Assembly (NCBI GenBank): GCA_003552585.1
Contig: PUNK01000020.1
Coordinates: 1 to 58,192 of the forward strand
Reading direction: 5' to 3'
Source: Thermoplasmata archaeon
Lineage (GTDB): Archaea > Thermoplasmatota > Thermoplasmata > Halarchaeoplasmatales > Halarchaeoplasmataceae
DNA: 58,192 bases
Both the position numbers and the translations under genes were made by a program. Numbering within the stretch: the stretch's first letter is position 1; each line of letters opens with the position of its first letter. The notes under the pieces were generated by a model. The model did not search any database. It was not told the origin of the DNA and saw nothing but the letters and a program-made list of their open reading frames with translations. Of this stretch, positions 42,820 through 51,556 are shown piece after piece.

Positions 42820-43678
42820 GAGTGTTTCTTGGGAAGAGATCAATAATGCTGAAAAGAAGTTCAGGAATTTGATAGATCAAAGGAACGATTTGAACGAAGA
42901 AGCATCTTTTCTTAGAAAAGAGCGAGATGCTCTTAATGATAATAAGAAGAAATTCAAGGAAGATATAGAAAAGAACGTTAAAAAGAGAACCGAACTGGTC
43001 AACAAAGCGAAGAAACACAAAAAGAAACGGAACGAGTTCCAAAAGAAGGCGAAAGAGTTGATCGAGTTCAAGAGGGAAAAAAGTGATAGGTTGGTCGATA
43101 ACCTACCTCAGAAAGTTGAGGAATTGAAGGCCGATATACGTACTATGGAAATTACCCAAGAGACAACTCCTATGACTATCGCTGAAGAAGGCGAACTTTT
43201 AGACAAGATCAAGGAAAAACAAAAAGAGCTTGAAGATAAAAAAAGATTGCTGGATGAACAGGAGGGTATACTCGAGGAGATAGAAAGTCTAGATGAAAAA
43301 ATAGACGAACTCTTCACAAAGGCCGATAAAGAACATGAAAAAGTCGTTGAATACTCGGATGAATCCCAAAAGTATCATGATAAAGTAACCGATCTTTATA
43401 GGGAGCTCCATGAACTAAATGAAGAATCTGACGAGTGGCATAGGAAATTTTTGAAGGTGAGGGAAAGAGCAGATCATTACCACCAGCGAGCGATGGAGAT
43501 GAAAAGACAGGTAATAGGGATGAAGAGGGAGAAGAGCGAGGAACGTAGGAAGCGTGAGCAGCAACTACGAGAGTTAAACAAGTCTGTGGAAAAGGAGCTT
43601 CAAAATGAGGAAAAAAAGAGGAAAAAAGAGGAAGAGGTACTAGATAAGTTGAAGAAGGAAGGTAAGGTGGATCTTTGA
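42806..43678 (+). CDS. Archaeal coiled-coil protein (COG1340-like)
   Basis: A 290-residue highly charged helical protein, rich in Glu, Lys and Arg with heptad-like leucines over residues 10-280. A short break at TMEITQETTPMTIAEEGEL around residue 115 resembles the conserved hinge of COG1340 archaeal coiled-coil proteins. No catalytic motif, no membrane segment. Function unknown; these proteins may form intracellular scaffolds. The ATG at 42806 has GAGGTG 8 nt before it, so the GTG at 42797 is rejected. Starts inside korC. Confidence 0.82.
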   Translation: MNEDESVSWEEINNAEKKFRNLIDQRNDLNEEASFLRKERDALNDNKKKFKEDIEKNVKKRTELVNKAKKHKKKRNEFQKKAKELIEFKREKSDRLVDNLPQKVEELKADIRTMEITQETTPMTIAEEGELLDKIKEKQKELEDKKRLLDEQEGILEEIESLDEKIDELFTKADKEHEKVVEYSDESQKYHDKVTDLYRELHELNEESDEWHRKFLKVRERADHYHQRAMEMKRQVIGMKREKSEERRKREQQLRELNKSVEKELQNEEKKRKKEEEVLDKLKKEGKVDL

Positions 43679-43689
43679 GGTAGACACAT

Positions 43690-44649
43690 ATGAAAAAAAT
43701 ACTGGTAACGGGAGGTTGTGGATTCATAGGAACTAATCTTGTATCTTATCTTCTAGACCACACTAATTGGCACATAAACGTACTAGATAATCTCAGTGAG
43801 GGCAGATTCGAATATTTGACATCCCTAGATAGTTATGATTCAGAGAGGGTTTATTTTAAAGAAGGTGATGTCAGAGATGATCTCGATGTAAGTGTTATGA
43901 TCGAAGGATGCGACTATGTCGCTCACCTTGCAGCACAAACCGATGTGATCTCATCCATCAACGACCCCTTCACAGATGCCGATGTCAATATAATGGGTAC
44001 CTTAACAGTGTTGGAGGCTGCACTTAGGGAAGGAGTTCGCTCGTTTTCTTTTTCTTCTTCTGCAGCACCACTGGGGGAGAAAAGCCCCCCGATAGATGAG
44101 AAAAATGTTCCCTCCCCCTTATCCCCGTATGGGGCCAGCAAGTTATCCTGTGAGGGATATTGCAGTGCATATGCCGGCAGTCACGGACTAAGTACAACAG
44201 CATTACGTTTTTCAAACGTTTACGGACCTAATTCGTGGCATAAAGGTAGTGTTATAGCAAAGTTCATAAAAACTATCTTAGACGGTAAGAGGCCCGTCAT
44301 ATTCGGAGATGGTGATCAGAGTAGGGATTTCATTCATGCATACGATATATCCTGGGGAATTCATCAATCTTTGGTAATCGATTTTTCAAATGCTTATAAC
44401 TTGTTTCAACTCGGTACTGGAAATGAGACAACTATAAATCAACTTTACAATATGATAGACCATGAACTCGAGTCAATAGGGATCGAAGTTCCTGAACCGA
44501 AATATGCTTCCGCACGTGCAGGGGAGATATATAGAAATTATTGTAATATAAGTCATGCTAAAAGAGAATTGAAATTTAACCCACGATATGATCTGGAAAC
44601 GGGACTCTCAGACACTATCAAATGGTTTTTGGAAAAATACGAGAGTTAA
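43690..44649 (+). CDS. NAD-dependent nucleotide-sugar epimerase/dehydratase
   Basis: A 319-residue extended short-chain dehydrogenase. The NAD motif VTGGCGFIGTNLVSYL is at residues 6-21, GDVRDDLDV near 60, HLAAQTDVISSI, the serine in SFSFSSSAAPLG, catalytic Tyr-Lys in PYGASKLSCEGY, TALRFSNVYGP, and FGDGDQSRDFIHAYDIS. Closest in pattern to UDP-glucose/GlcNAc 4-epimerases. The neighbouring glycosyltransferase suggests a role in surface glycan or protein glycosylation. Confidence 0.88.
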   Translation: MKKILVTGGCGFIGTNLVSYLLDHTNWHINVLDNLSEGRFEYLTSLDSYDSERVYFKEGDVRDDLDVSVMIEGCDYVAHLAAQTDVISSINDPFTDADVNIMGTLTVLEAALREGVRSFSFSSSAAPLGEKSPPIDEKNVPSPLSPYGASKLSCEGYCSAYAGSHGLSTTALRFSNVYGPNSWHKGSVIAKFIKTILDGKRPVIFGDGDQSRDFIHAYDISWGIHQSLVIDFSNAYNLFQLGTGNETTINQLYNMIDHELESIGIEVPEPKYASARAGEIYRNYCNISHAKRELKFNPRYDLETGLSDTIKWFLEKYES

Positions 44650-44667
44650 TAAAATTGAGGTTGGATA

Positions 44668-45786
44668 ATGAAATTACTGGTCATACCAACCACTGACTGG
44701 ACCGGACACCCGGTACCTAATCGTTTGAACTTTATTTTTGACAGACTTGCCAGTGAACATGAGATCGATGTCTGTCATTTTAAGATCTTTGAAAAAAAAT
44801 TTAGGGACACGAACTGCAATCTGATTCCAGTATACGATGGAGTAGGACAAAATATAGCAAAATATTATCTGAGAGGCTTTCCAAAATATTCACACAAGAT
44901 AAAAACTATAGCGAATGATTACGATGGTATAGTTGCATCTAATTTGACCCCTAGCCTGACTGCTTCCCTCCAAGATGTGCCTGTCGTGATAGATTATCTA
45001 GATCATTTTCCAGAGAGTGCAGCCGTTTATTTCGATACACCATTAGACTTGATCGTTAAGATCACAGCGAGCTTGATATCAGATATTAATCTCGGCAAGT
45101 GTAAAGGAATCATAACACCCACTGACAGATTCAAAGAATATCTAAAAACAAAGACAGATTGTGATATCGCAGTGGTGCCCAATGGCGTTGATAGAAAAAT
45201 CATGAAGCCAGTTGAATCATCACATGTTAAAAAAGAGAATCAGTTGGGTTATCCCGTAATCGGCTACGTAGGTTCTATTGAGCGTTGGTTGAACCTTGAA
45301 GGGATCATAAAGCTATTTCCCTGTATTTTGGATAGATATCCCGATGCTAGTTTGCTGATAGTTGGTCCTTCTCTTCATACCGGCCATAAAGAAGAGTTGA
45401 TGAGATGTGCTGAAAAGGAAGGTGTAAGTGATAATGTGATCTTCACAGGTAGGATACCTTATGAAAATCTAGCAGAGTATATTTCCTCCATGGATGTCGG
45501 GTTGAATCCAAGGCGTCAAATGGAAATGAATCGTTTGACCATGGGGAGTAAGATATTGAATTATCTAGCTTGTGGTGTACCCGTTTTGACAACAAATATG
45601 CCAACTGTTGAGGAAAACTTTTCACCTTCACAGGGTGTATATTCGTACGATGACGAATCTGAAATGTTGGCTGAACTGCATGTTGCTTTGAGTGGTAAAG
45701 TGAACATCAATGTTGTTAAAAGATATGATTGGGATGTATTGGCTCGTAAATATGGTAAGATCTTAGAGAAAATTTTAGGGATTTGA
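44668..45786 (+). CDS. Family 4-type glycosyltransferase
   Basis: A 372-residue GT-B glycosyltransferase. The N-terminal domain (TDWTGHPVPNRLNFIFDRLA) is the acceptor half; the C-terminal donor half has IGYVGSIERWLNLEGIIKLF, LLIVGPSLHTGH, NVIFTGRIPYENLAEYIS, and the ExxxxxGxP-type region MGSKILNYLACGVPVLTT with Gly-Ser-Lys in place of the usual Glu spacing. No membrane helices. Probably transfers an activated sugar made by the epimerase 18 nt upstream. Confidence 0.86.
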   Translation: MKLLVIPTTDWTGHPVPNRLNFIFDRLASEHEIDVCHFKIFEKKFRDTNCNLIPVYDGVGQNIAKYYLRGFPKYSHKIKTIANDYDGIVASNLTPSLTASLQDVPVVIDYLDHFPESAAVYFDTPLDLIVKITASLISDINLGKCKGIITPTDRFKEYLKTKTDCDIAVVPNGVDRKIMKPVESSHVKKENQLGYPVIGYVGSIERWLNLEGIIKLFPCILDRYPDASLLIVGPSLHTGHKEELMRCAEKEGVSDNVIFTGRIPYENLAEYISSMDVGLNPRRQMEMNRLTMGSKILNYLACGVPVLTTNMPTVEENFSPSQGVYSYDDESEMLAELHVALSGKVNINVVKRYDWDVLARKYGKILEKILGI

Positions 45787-45836
45787 AGGTGATTTCACTC
45801 TAAATATTTTTATAATTGTACAACTTTAGTTAATAC

Positions 45837-46475
45837 ATGGACACCTTCGCTCATATTGTTATACCTTTGTTGGTGCTTTTGGCTCTCAGGGTAGATACGA
45901 AAAAAGCATTGATCATGCTCCCTTTAGCAGTTGTTCCAGATATAGATTTATTTTTTAGGATGCATAGGATGCTATTCCACAATATCTTCGTTCTTGTAAT
46001 TATACCATTGATCATAGGATTATATGTTTACAAATATCATAGGAAATACTTTCCTTTTGCTTGGATCGGAATTTTTTATCTTATTTCACATCTTGTTCTT
46101 GATTTGAGCGAAGGAATAGGTATGCTTTATCCATTGACCACTGATTTTTATTCTATACAAGCTTCTCTTTATTTTGACTTTTGGCGGGGGATACCTTATC
46201 CCTTTTTAGATTTTAGTGCACAGATAATTCCTGCTGAAGCAACGGTAGCTATAGGTGAACGTATAGGTGCAGGAGAGGCAGCCCAGCAATATGCGACAGT
46301 TTCCGATGTCTCAACAGGGTTACTTCTCACATTATCTGTCGCTGCTTTGATGTATTTTGAGAAAGGTAAAAGGTTTTTAGAAATTGTTTATGAACTTGTA
46401 AATGAAATATTCTCCTATCCCTATGAATTTATTAAAAAAATAAAAAATAAAGTAAAAGAAAAAAAGGGTTTATAG
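45837..46475 (+). CDS. YdjM/DUF457-like membrane-bound metal-dependent hydrolase
   Basis: A 212-residue protein with about five to six membrane helices. MDTFAHIVIPLLVLL, the acidic PDIDLFFRMHRMLFHNIF cluster (Asp/His ligands) and LISHLVLDLSEG are the signature of membrane-bound metal-dependent hydrolases of the YdjM/DUF457 group. The tail is a lysine-rich cytoplasmic helix. Substrate unknown. Convergent with the zinc-ribbon membrane gene; the two overlap by 6 nt. Confidence 0.78.
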   Translation: MDTFAHIVIPLLVLLALRVDTKKALIMLPLAVVPDIDLFFRMHRMLFHNIFVLVIIPLIIGLYVYKYHRKYFPFAWIGIFYLISHLVLDLSEGIGMLYPLTTDFYSIQASLYFDFWRGIPYPFLDFSAQIIPAEATVAIGERIGAGEAAQQYATVSDVSTGLLLTLSVAALMYFEKGKRFLEIVYELVNEIFSYPYEFIKKIKNKVKEKKGL

Positions 46476-47144
46476 GTCTGCAAAAAGATCATCCATGTCC
46501 TCGTCTGATTCCTCTGAGATTGGTTCACCACATTCAGGACATTTGTCTTGCTCCGAGGAAACCTCTGCTGCACAAACCGGGCATTCTACAGTGGAAGCTC
46601 CTTCATCTACTTCGAATACTTCACCGCATTCCGGACATTCTTCAGCGTTCAAAGGAATTTCTGCCTCACAGAGTGTGCATATTTTATACTCCTCCTCTTC
46701 TTCTGGAGGCTCTAGTTCTTCTCCACACTCCGGACATTCAGATGAAGTGATTGGGATTACTGCTCCACAAGTTGGGCATATGCCTTCTTCAAGCTCTTCC
46801 TCTTCTTCGAAGATACCTTCCTCTTCTTCAATCGATTCTTCGGGTGCGATTTTAGATTTAAAGGTTATAGCTGCACCTATTATCAAAACCACTAGGCCAG
46901 TAATTATACCCATAAAAAAATGTGTTGAAAAATAAGGATCTCCTGTGTAAATTTTTGTCGGGTATTCACCTATCACCGGTAGTTGTCCTGGCCAACCAGT
47001 TAACTTTAAAATCAATGCAGCCAATATTACCAGTATCCCTAATCCAAGTATCACCACTCCAATGTTCATTTGAGGTTTTTCACTGCTTTCAGTATCTTTT
47101 TCTTCTGTATAATCCATGTCAAGATTTTCTCCTATTTCTTCCAT
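46470..47144 (-). CDS. Two-helix membrane protein with three zinc ribbons
   Basis: A 224-residue protein. An acidic N-terminal stretch is followed by two membrane helices (residues 26-46, VVILGLGILVILAALIL; and 74-94, FMGIITGLVVLIIGAAI). The C-terminal half is acidic and carries three ribbons: CPTCGAVIP...CPECGEEL, CTLCEAEIP...CPECGEVF and CPVCAAEVS...CPECGEPI. The ribbons are probably cytoplasmic. Function unknown. GGAGGGT precedes the ATG and a box A (47190-47200) lies upstream. Confidence 0.78.
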   Translation of the reverse strand: MEEIGENLDMDYTEEKDTESSEKPQMNIGVVILGLGILVILAALILKLTGWPGQLPVIGEYPTKIYTGDPYFSTHFFMGIITGLVVLIIGAAITFKSKIAPEESIEEEEGIFEEEEELEEGICPTCGAVIPITSSECPECGEELEPPEEEEEYKICTLCEAEIPLNAEECPECGEVFEVDEGASTVECPVCAAEVSSEQDKCPECGEPISEESDEDMDDLFADL

Positions 47145-47189
47145 TTAGTACCCTCCAATTGGTACCATTTGATAGTCCATATGTTTAGG

Positions 47190-47200
47190 GGTATATAAAT
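47190..47200 (-). promoter_or_regulatory. Box A of the zinc-ribbon membrane protein gene
   Basis: The minus strand reads ATTTATATACC, a strong TATA box 46 nt before the ATG at 47144. A ribosome site GGAGGGT lies between. Confidence 0.5.
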
Positions 47201-47225
47201 ATAGCGGGCGTATATTCATTTAAAA

Positions 47226-47603
47226 TCAATCCAATATCTTAGTTTTGATATCTTTTCCAGGTACAATACAAAGGAACTCTGCTTTTTCATCCGATTCGTT
47301 ATCGTAAGCATGTGCTGCCCCTTGAGGTATGAAAAGTACGTTATCCTTTTTTAGATCGATTTCTTCTTTACCAAAGGTCACTTTCACTTCACCCTCTAGA
47401 TAATACTGAAGATGTTCCGTGTTTTCGTGAAGATGCTTGGGCATAGATGCACCTGGCTCAAGGATGAACTTTCTAAGATGTATGTTGTGAGAACCTTCTT
47501 TATCAGCTATAAGCCACTGTATTTTTATACCCTCAGCAGCGGGAACATCTTCCATCTCCACTTTTTTACTTTCTTTAACTACAGGATCTAATGTTTTATC
47601 CAT
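47226..47603 (-). CDS. Cupin-domain protein
   Basis: A 125-residue single cupin barrel. Metal-binding residues are seen in GASMPKHLHENTEHLQYYLEG (in parts: MPKHLHENTEH, LQYYLEG) and in IPQGAAHAYDNE. Such small cupins bind Fe, Mn or Zn and may be isomerases, dioxygenases or sensors; the activity cannot be told. The ATG at 47603 lies about 25 nt after TATA-like ATTTATATGC, suggesting a leaderless start. Divergent from the RNase J-like gene. Confidence 0.83.
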   Translation of the reverse strand: MDKTLDPVVKESKKVEMEDVPAAEGIKIQWLIADKEGSHNIHLRKFILEPGASMPKHLHENTEHLQYYLEGEVKVTFGKEEIDLKKDNVLFIPQGAAHAYDNESDEKAEFLCIVPGKDIKTKILD

Positions 47604-47677
47604 GTTGATCAATTCAGCATATAAATACAATATTAAACAATTTGCGGAAAACATAAATCTCAGGTTGATAATACATA

Positions 47678-49270
47678 ATGGGTAAAATGAAATTAACGTT
47701 CTTCGGCGGCGTTTCAGAGATAGGAGGAAATAAGATACTTTACAGAGATGAAGATGTTAAAATCCTATTGGATTTTGGATTTAGCTTTTCTCTACAACGA
47801 AAGTACTTCAATAAGTATCTCTTACCCAGATCTAAGTCTTTCCTTCAAGATCACTATGATTTGGATATTATACCATCAATTGATGGAATATACCGGGATG
47901 ATCTCTTGATGAGAGATAAACTTGATGGAGTTATGCATAGAAAACATATAGAACATTTTTGGAACATCGGCTTGAAAAGTTACAAACAAGCTGTCAAAGA
48001 AAAGAGTGATAAGTGTGTTGATGGTCTATTGTTGAGTCATGCTCATTTGGACCATTATGGTTTTATACCTTTATTAGACGAAAATATTACGATGAATATG
48101 TCGTCGATAACTAGGACGAATTTGGAAGTTCTAGAGGAGATCGGGGTGGGAAAGCAAAATAAAGATCTTCTTAAGGTAAAAAAGGTCGGTTTGGAATACC
48201 TGAGTAGTGGTTACACACCAGGAGAACCTCGTATATGTGAGGGAGAGATCACACCACGTGAAGTCAAGACATGGGATGACGATGAAAATTTTCAGATTTC
48301 CAATCAGTATATCACCCATTTTAGAGTTGACCATTCGGTCCCTGGAGCCTCAGCTTATTCAATTGAATCTTCCGATGGGAGAAATATTGTTTACACGGGA
48401 GACTTGAGGTTCCATGGAAGAGATTCTCACTTATCTAAGCAATTTATAGAAAGGGCGAGTGAATTAGAAGTCGAAGTTCTTGTCACAGAGGGAACCAGAG
48501 TGGATGAAGATGAACCTGATAGTGAGGAAAGAGTAGAAGAGATGATAAAAGAAGAGGTTATCGAGTCCTCGGGTGTTGTTTATGTAGGATTCTCGTGGAA
48601 GGACTTGACAAGATACGAAACCATAAAAAGTGTTGCAGAGGAAACCGGACGCACCTTCTTGATATCTCCTAAAACAGCATATCTACTAAAGAAGATATCT
48701 AAAGCAACTTCACGTTTCGTTGATATAGAAAAAGAAAAAAATGTCGATGTTTACATACCTCGAAAGGGTTCTCTTATTTTTTCCAAAGGTGATTATACAA
48801 GGTCAAAGGTATTTGCTGGATACAGTGTAGATTGGAAAGAAGATAGATTAGATCACACACATCTAGAAAATGGATTGAATGCATATGACGTGTCTTCCGA
48901 GCCAGAAGAATACATAGTTTTTATGGACTTTTACGATCTCGTAGAACTTATTGATATCGGTGATGTACCAGGTTCTATTTATATAAGGGCTCAAAGTGAG
49001 CCGTTTAATCAGGAGATGGAACTGGATGAGGAAAGATTGATCAACTGGTTGAGAAAGTTTAGGATCAACGATGAACAACAGAATAGGCCTATACAGATTC
49101 ATGCAAGTGGACATGCCTGTGGCCCAGAGATTATAGATATGATCAAATACATATCTCCAAAGTACGTAATACCTGTCCATACCGAAAAACCAGAGTATTT
49201 TGTAGATATGCTCAAATATACAGATATAGATGTTGAGTTACCTGCGTTGGGAGATACTGTAAAGAGTTAA
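47678..49270 (+). CDS. RNase J-like MBL-fold hydrolase with a large N-terminal insertion
   Basis: A 530-residue MBL/beta-CASP protein. Motifs: FFGGVSEIGGNKILY, zinc site SHAHLDHYGF near residue 121, RVDHSVPGASAYSI, IVYTGDLRFHG, and the RNase J-type C-terminal IHASGHACGPEIIDMI with HTEKPEYF. Between the first strand and the zinc site there are about 85 extra residues (PRSKSFLQDHYDLDIIPSID region) compared with standard RNase J. RNA 5'-exo/endonuclease activity is inferred from the family. Confidence 0.82.
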   Translation: MGKMKLTFFGGVSEIGGNKILYRDEDVKILLDFGFSFSLQRKYFNKYLLPRSKSFLQDHYDLDIIPSIDGIYRDDLLMRDKLDGVMHRKHIEHFWNIGLKSYKQAVKEKSDKCVDGLLLSHAHLDHYGFIPLLDENITMNMSSITRTNLEVLEEIGVGKQNKDLLKVKKVGLEYLSSGYTPGEPRICEGEITPREVKTWDDDENFQISNQYITHFRVDHSVPGASAYSIESSDGRNIVYTGDLRFHGRDSHLSKQFIERASELEVEVLVTEGTRVDEDEPDSEERVEEMIKEEVIESSGVVYVGFSWKDLTRYETIKSVAEETGRTFLISPKTAYLLKKISKATSRFVDIEKEKNVDVYIPRKGSLIFSKGDYTRSKVFAGYSVDWKEDRLDHTHLENGLNAYDVSSEPEEYIVFMDFYDLVELIDIGDVPGSIYIRAQSEPFNQEMELDEERLINWLRKFRINDEQQNRPIQIHASGHACGPEIIDMIKYISPKYVIPVHTEKPEYFVDMLKYTDIDVELPALGDTVKS

Positions 49271-49317
49271 GAGAAAAGACCAAACCTCTTTTATATGCTG
49301 ATTATTTTTGGTGTAAT

Positions 49318-50814
49318 ATGAAGGCCTATAATAAGATGCTTGACATCTCCAAAGAACTGAGAAATATTCAAAGGACCATCTATCTTCTGGCATGGGATGA
49401 AAGAACGTATATGCCTGAAGGTGGAGTCAAAGGACGATCGGAGATGAGGGGAACAATGTCCCAGATTCATCACCGAAGGCTTACTTCTGATAAGACAAAA
49501 AAGGTGATAGAGGATCTTAGTTCTAAAATTGATTCACTCGATGATATACAGGCAGCCTCATTGAGAGAGATGAAAAGGGAATTTGAAAGAAAATATTTGG
49601 TCCCTGATGAATTAATTAACAGGATTGCGAAAGCAGCCTCTGAAGGTCAAGCAGTATGGGAAAAGGCGAGGGAAAAGTCTGATTTTGATATGTTCCTACC
49701 AAATCTTAAAAATAATGTTGAACTTCGAAAGGAATACACCGAATATATTGATTATGAAAATGAACCGTATGATGCTCTTTTAGACATATATGACCCCGGA
49801 TCAACGACAAAATGGGTAGAAAAGGTTTTCAAACCTATGAAAAAGAAACTTTCACGTATAGTTGATAAAATAGAAAAATCAGATATAGTTCCAGGTAAAG
49901 GGGTTTTCGATGGCAATCATTTTTCAACTTCTCGTCAACACTCCTTATGCAGAGAGTTGGCAGAAGACATAGGATTCGATTTTGAATCTGGAAGAATAGA
50001 CGAAGCAGTTCATCCTTTCACGATCGGGATGGATTATGATGTACGTATAACAAACCGTTACGATGAAACCAACCTGTCTTCTTTGTACAGCCTGATGCAT
50101 GAGGCTGGCCATGGTATGTATGAACAAGGGATAGATACAGAACTTTATGGGACGCCGATAGGCAGGTACATTTCTATGGGATTCCATGAATCGCAATCTC
50201 GTCTATGGGAAAATTTTGTAGGTAGAAGTCTACCATTTGTAGAATATATGTATCCCTCACTTCAGAAAGAATTCCCTGATTTACGTTGTTACGATGCAAA
50301 AGATTTCTATAATGCTATCAACCGAGTCAAACCTTCTTATATAAGAGTCGAAGCAGATGAGGTGACATATAATCTGCATATCGCTCTTCGATTCGACATA
50401 GAATTAGGTCTTTTCAGAGATGAAATAGAACCAGAGGAATGTGAAGTCGTCTGGCAGAATAAGATGGAAGATTACCTAGGCATCTCTCCGGATGATCCGG
50501 CATTAGGTGTTCTTCAGGATATACACTGGGCAGGTACGGATTTTGGATACTTTCCAAGTTATGCTCTTGGAAATCTTTATGCTGCACAATTGTATGATAC
50601 CATCGAAGATGAGATATCTTCTTTAGAAGATTTGATTTCCGAAGGTGAGTTTTCTCCACTACTTGATTGGCTCCAAGATAACATCTATCGCCATGGAAGG
50701 AGATATTTGGCTCCCAAGATGTTAAAGAAGTTGACCAGTGAAGATCTTTCAGACGAATACCTTATCGATCATATTAAAGATAAATATTCTAAAATATATG
50801 GAATATCATTGTGA
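49318..50814 (+). CDS. M32-family metallocarboxypeptidase
   Basis: A 498-residue carboxypeptidase Taq-type enzyme. HExxH motif HEAGH at residues 261-265, DYDVRITNRYDETN ahead of it, and downstream ESQSRLWENFVGRS with the third zinc ligand Glu, then IRVEADEVTYNLHIALRFDIE (in parts: IRVEADEVTYNLH, ALRFDIE). All helices and length match the family. Removes C-terminal residues from peptides in the cytoplasm. Own promoter: TTTTATATG near 49290 and GGTGTAAT before the ATG. Confidence 0.93.
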   Translation: MKAYNKMLDISKELRNIQRTIYLLAWDERTYMPEGGVKGRSEMRGTMSQIHHRRLTSDKTKKVIEDLSSKIDSLDDIQAASLREMKREFERKYLVPDELINRIAKAASEGQAVWEKAREKSDFDMFLPNLKNNVELRKEYTEYIDYENEPYDALLDIYDPGSTTKWVEKVFKPMKKKLSRIVDKIEKSDIVPGKGVFDGNHFSTSRQHSLCRELAEDIGFDFESGRIDEAVHPFTIGMDYDVRITNRYDETNLSSLYSLMHEAGHGMYEQGIDTELYGTPIGRYISMGFHESQSRLWENFVGRSLPFVEYMYPSLQKEFPDLRCYDAKDFYNAINRVKPSYIRVEADEVTYNLHIALRFDIELGLFRDEIEPEECEVVWQNKMEDYLGISPDDPALGVLQDIHWAGTDFGYFPSYALGNLYAAQLYDTIEDEISSLEDLISEGEFSPLLDWLQDNIYRHGRRYLAPKMLKKLTSEDLSDEYLIDHIKDKYSKIYGISL

Positions 50815-50833
50815 TTTAGCCGGATATAAAAAA

Positions 50834-50936
50834 AGCCACTGGCGGGAGTCGAACCCGCGACCTATTCCTTTTTAGGCACGATCAGGATAACCCTGTTGCA
50901 TACCAAGGAATCGCTATGCCTCTAAGCCACAGTGGC
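50834..50936 (-). tRNA. tRNA-Thr (GGT) with a 31-nt intron
   Basis: Acceptor stem GCCACTG/CAGTGGC and T arm GCGGG-TTCGACT-CCCGC are perfect. The anticodon stem ATTCC/GGAAT encloses TTGGTA, an intron at about 50870-50900, and A, giving anticodon GGT with the intron at the standard 37/38 site. The intron forms a CAGG/CCTG hairpin, and GGTA/TGCC can make the central helix of a bulge-helix-bulge motif for the archaeal splicing endonuclease. Cut positions may shift by one base without changing the anticodon. No CCA is encoded. Confidence 0.85.
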
Positions 50937-50969
50937 ATCTTACGTGCTCTAGTCTAATGTAATACACTA

Positions 50970-51404
50970 TTAATCTTTTTCGTTTTTCAATCGATCGTAT
51001 TTCCAACGTTTTTTTACCTCTTCTACTTTTTTCTCGTAGATCTCTTCCGATAATTTTCCCTCTGCCAATTTAATGTCAAGATTCTCCATCTCAGTATCAG
51101 CACGAGATATCATTGTATCAAGGTATCTTTCTCCAATTTTATCAAATGTATTTACAAGCTGACGGCATTGTTTAGTGAGTTCATAAATTATTTTTGGTCT
51201 TCCATCGGGCGGAAAAATTGCATTCCGTTCAACCAGACCCCAATCATGGAGTTCTAGAAGATGTTTATCGATCCCTTGTCTGGTCATCTCCAACTTTTTT
51301 GCTAAATCTTCTGGGTGATCATATCCTTTATTCATCAGCTCTATGATAGTACAACGTGTAGGCGAGGAGAATACCCTCAACAGATCTTCAGTGAATTTTT
51401 CCAT
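50970..51404 (-). CDS. ArsR-like winged-helix regulator with SHOCT-like tail
   Basis: A 144-residue regulator. LLRVFSSPTRCTIIELM, then DHPEDLAKKLEMTRQGIDKHL (helix-turn-helix, residues 32-50) and the wing FPPDGRPKIIYELT form a winged helix. The C-terminal helical part includes KLAEGKLSEEIYEKKVEEV, which resembles a SHOCT motif. It is divergently transcribed from the bactofilin-like gene, whose N-terminus carries the same motif. It probably controls that gene and itself through the palindrome at 51441-51456. Confidence 0.83.
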   Translation of the reverse strand: MEKFTEDLLRVFSSPTRCTIIELMNKGYDHPEDLAKKLEMTRQGIDKHLLELHDWGLVERNAIFPPDGRPKIIYELTKQCRQLVNTFDKIGERYLDTMISRADTEMENLDIKLAEGKLSEEIYEKKVEEVKKRWKYDRLKNEKD

Positions 51405-51431
51405 CTATCGGTCTATATATTAGCGGATATA

Positions 51432-51456
51432 TCAACTTTTTCAACTTTTTAGTTGA
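51432..51456. promoter_or_regulatory. Palindromic operator candidate between the regulator and bactofilin genes
   Basis: TCAACT-TTTT-AGTTGA (51441-51456) is a perfect 6-bp dyad. A further half-site TCAACTTTTT at 51432-51441 repeats its left arm 9 bp earlier. It lies 30-50 nt upstream of the regulator start, where autoregulation would act. Binding by the neighbouring protein is inference. Confidence 0.45.
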
Positions 51457-51556
51457 ACATATCTACAATAGATTTGTGTTTATCTAAAATTATTTTCAAA
51501 ATACATATAAATACAAGCTCGTGTTATACATAGATTAAGAAAAATGAGGTGTTCAA

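Noticed and set aside
46495-46935. Long plus-strand frame opposite the zinc-ribbon membrane protein
   Set aside because: It is a low-complexity Ser/Pro/His-rich shadow of the acidic, cysteine-rich minus-strand gene.
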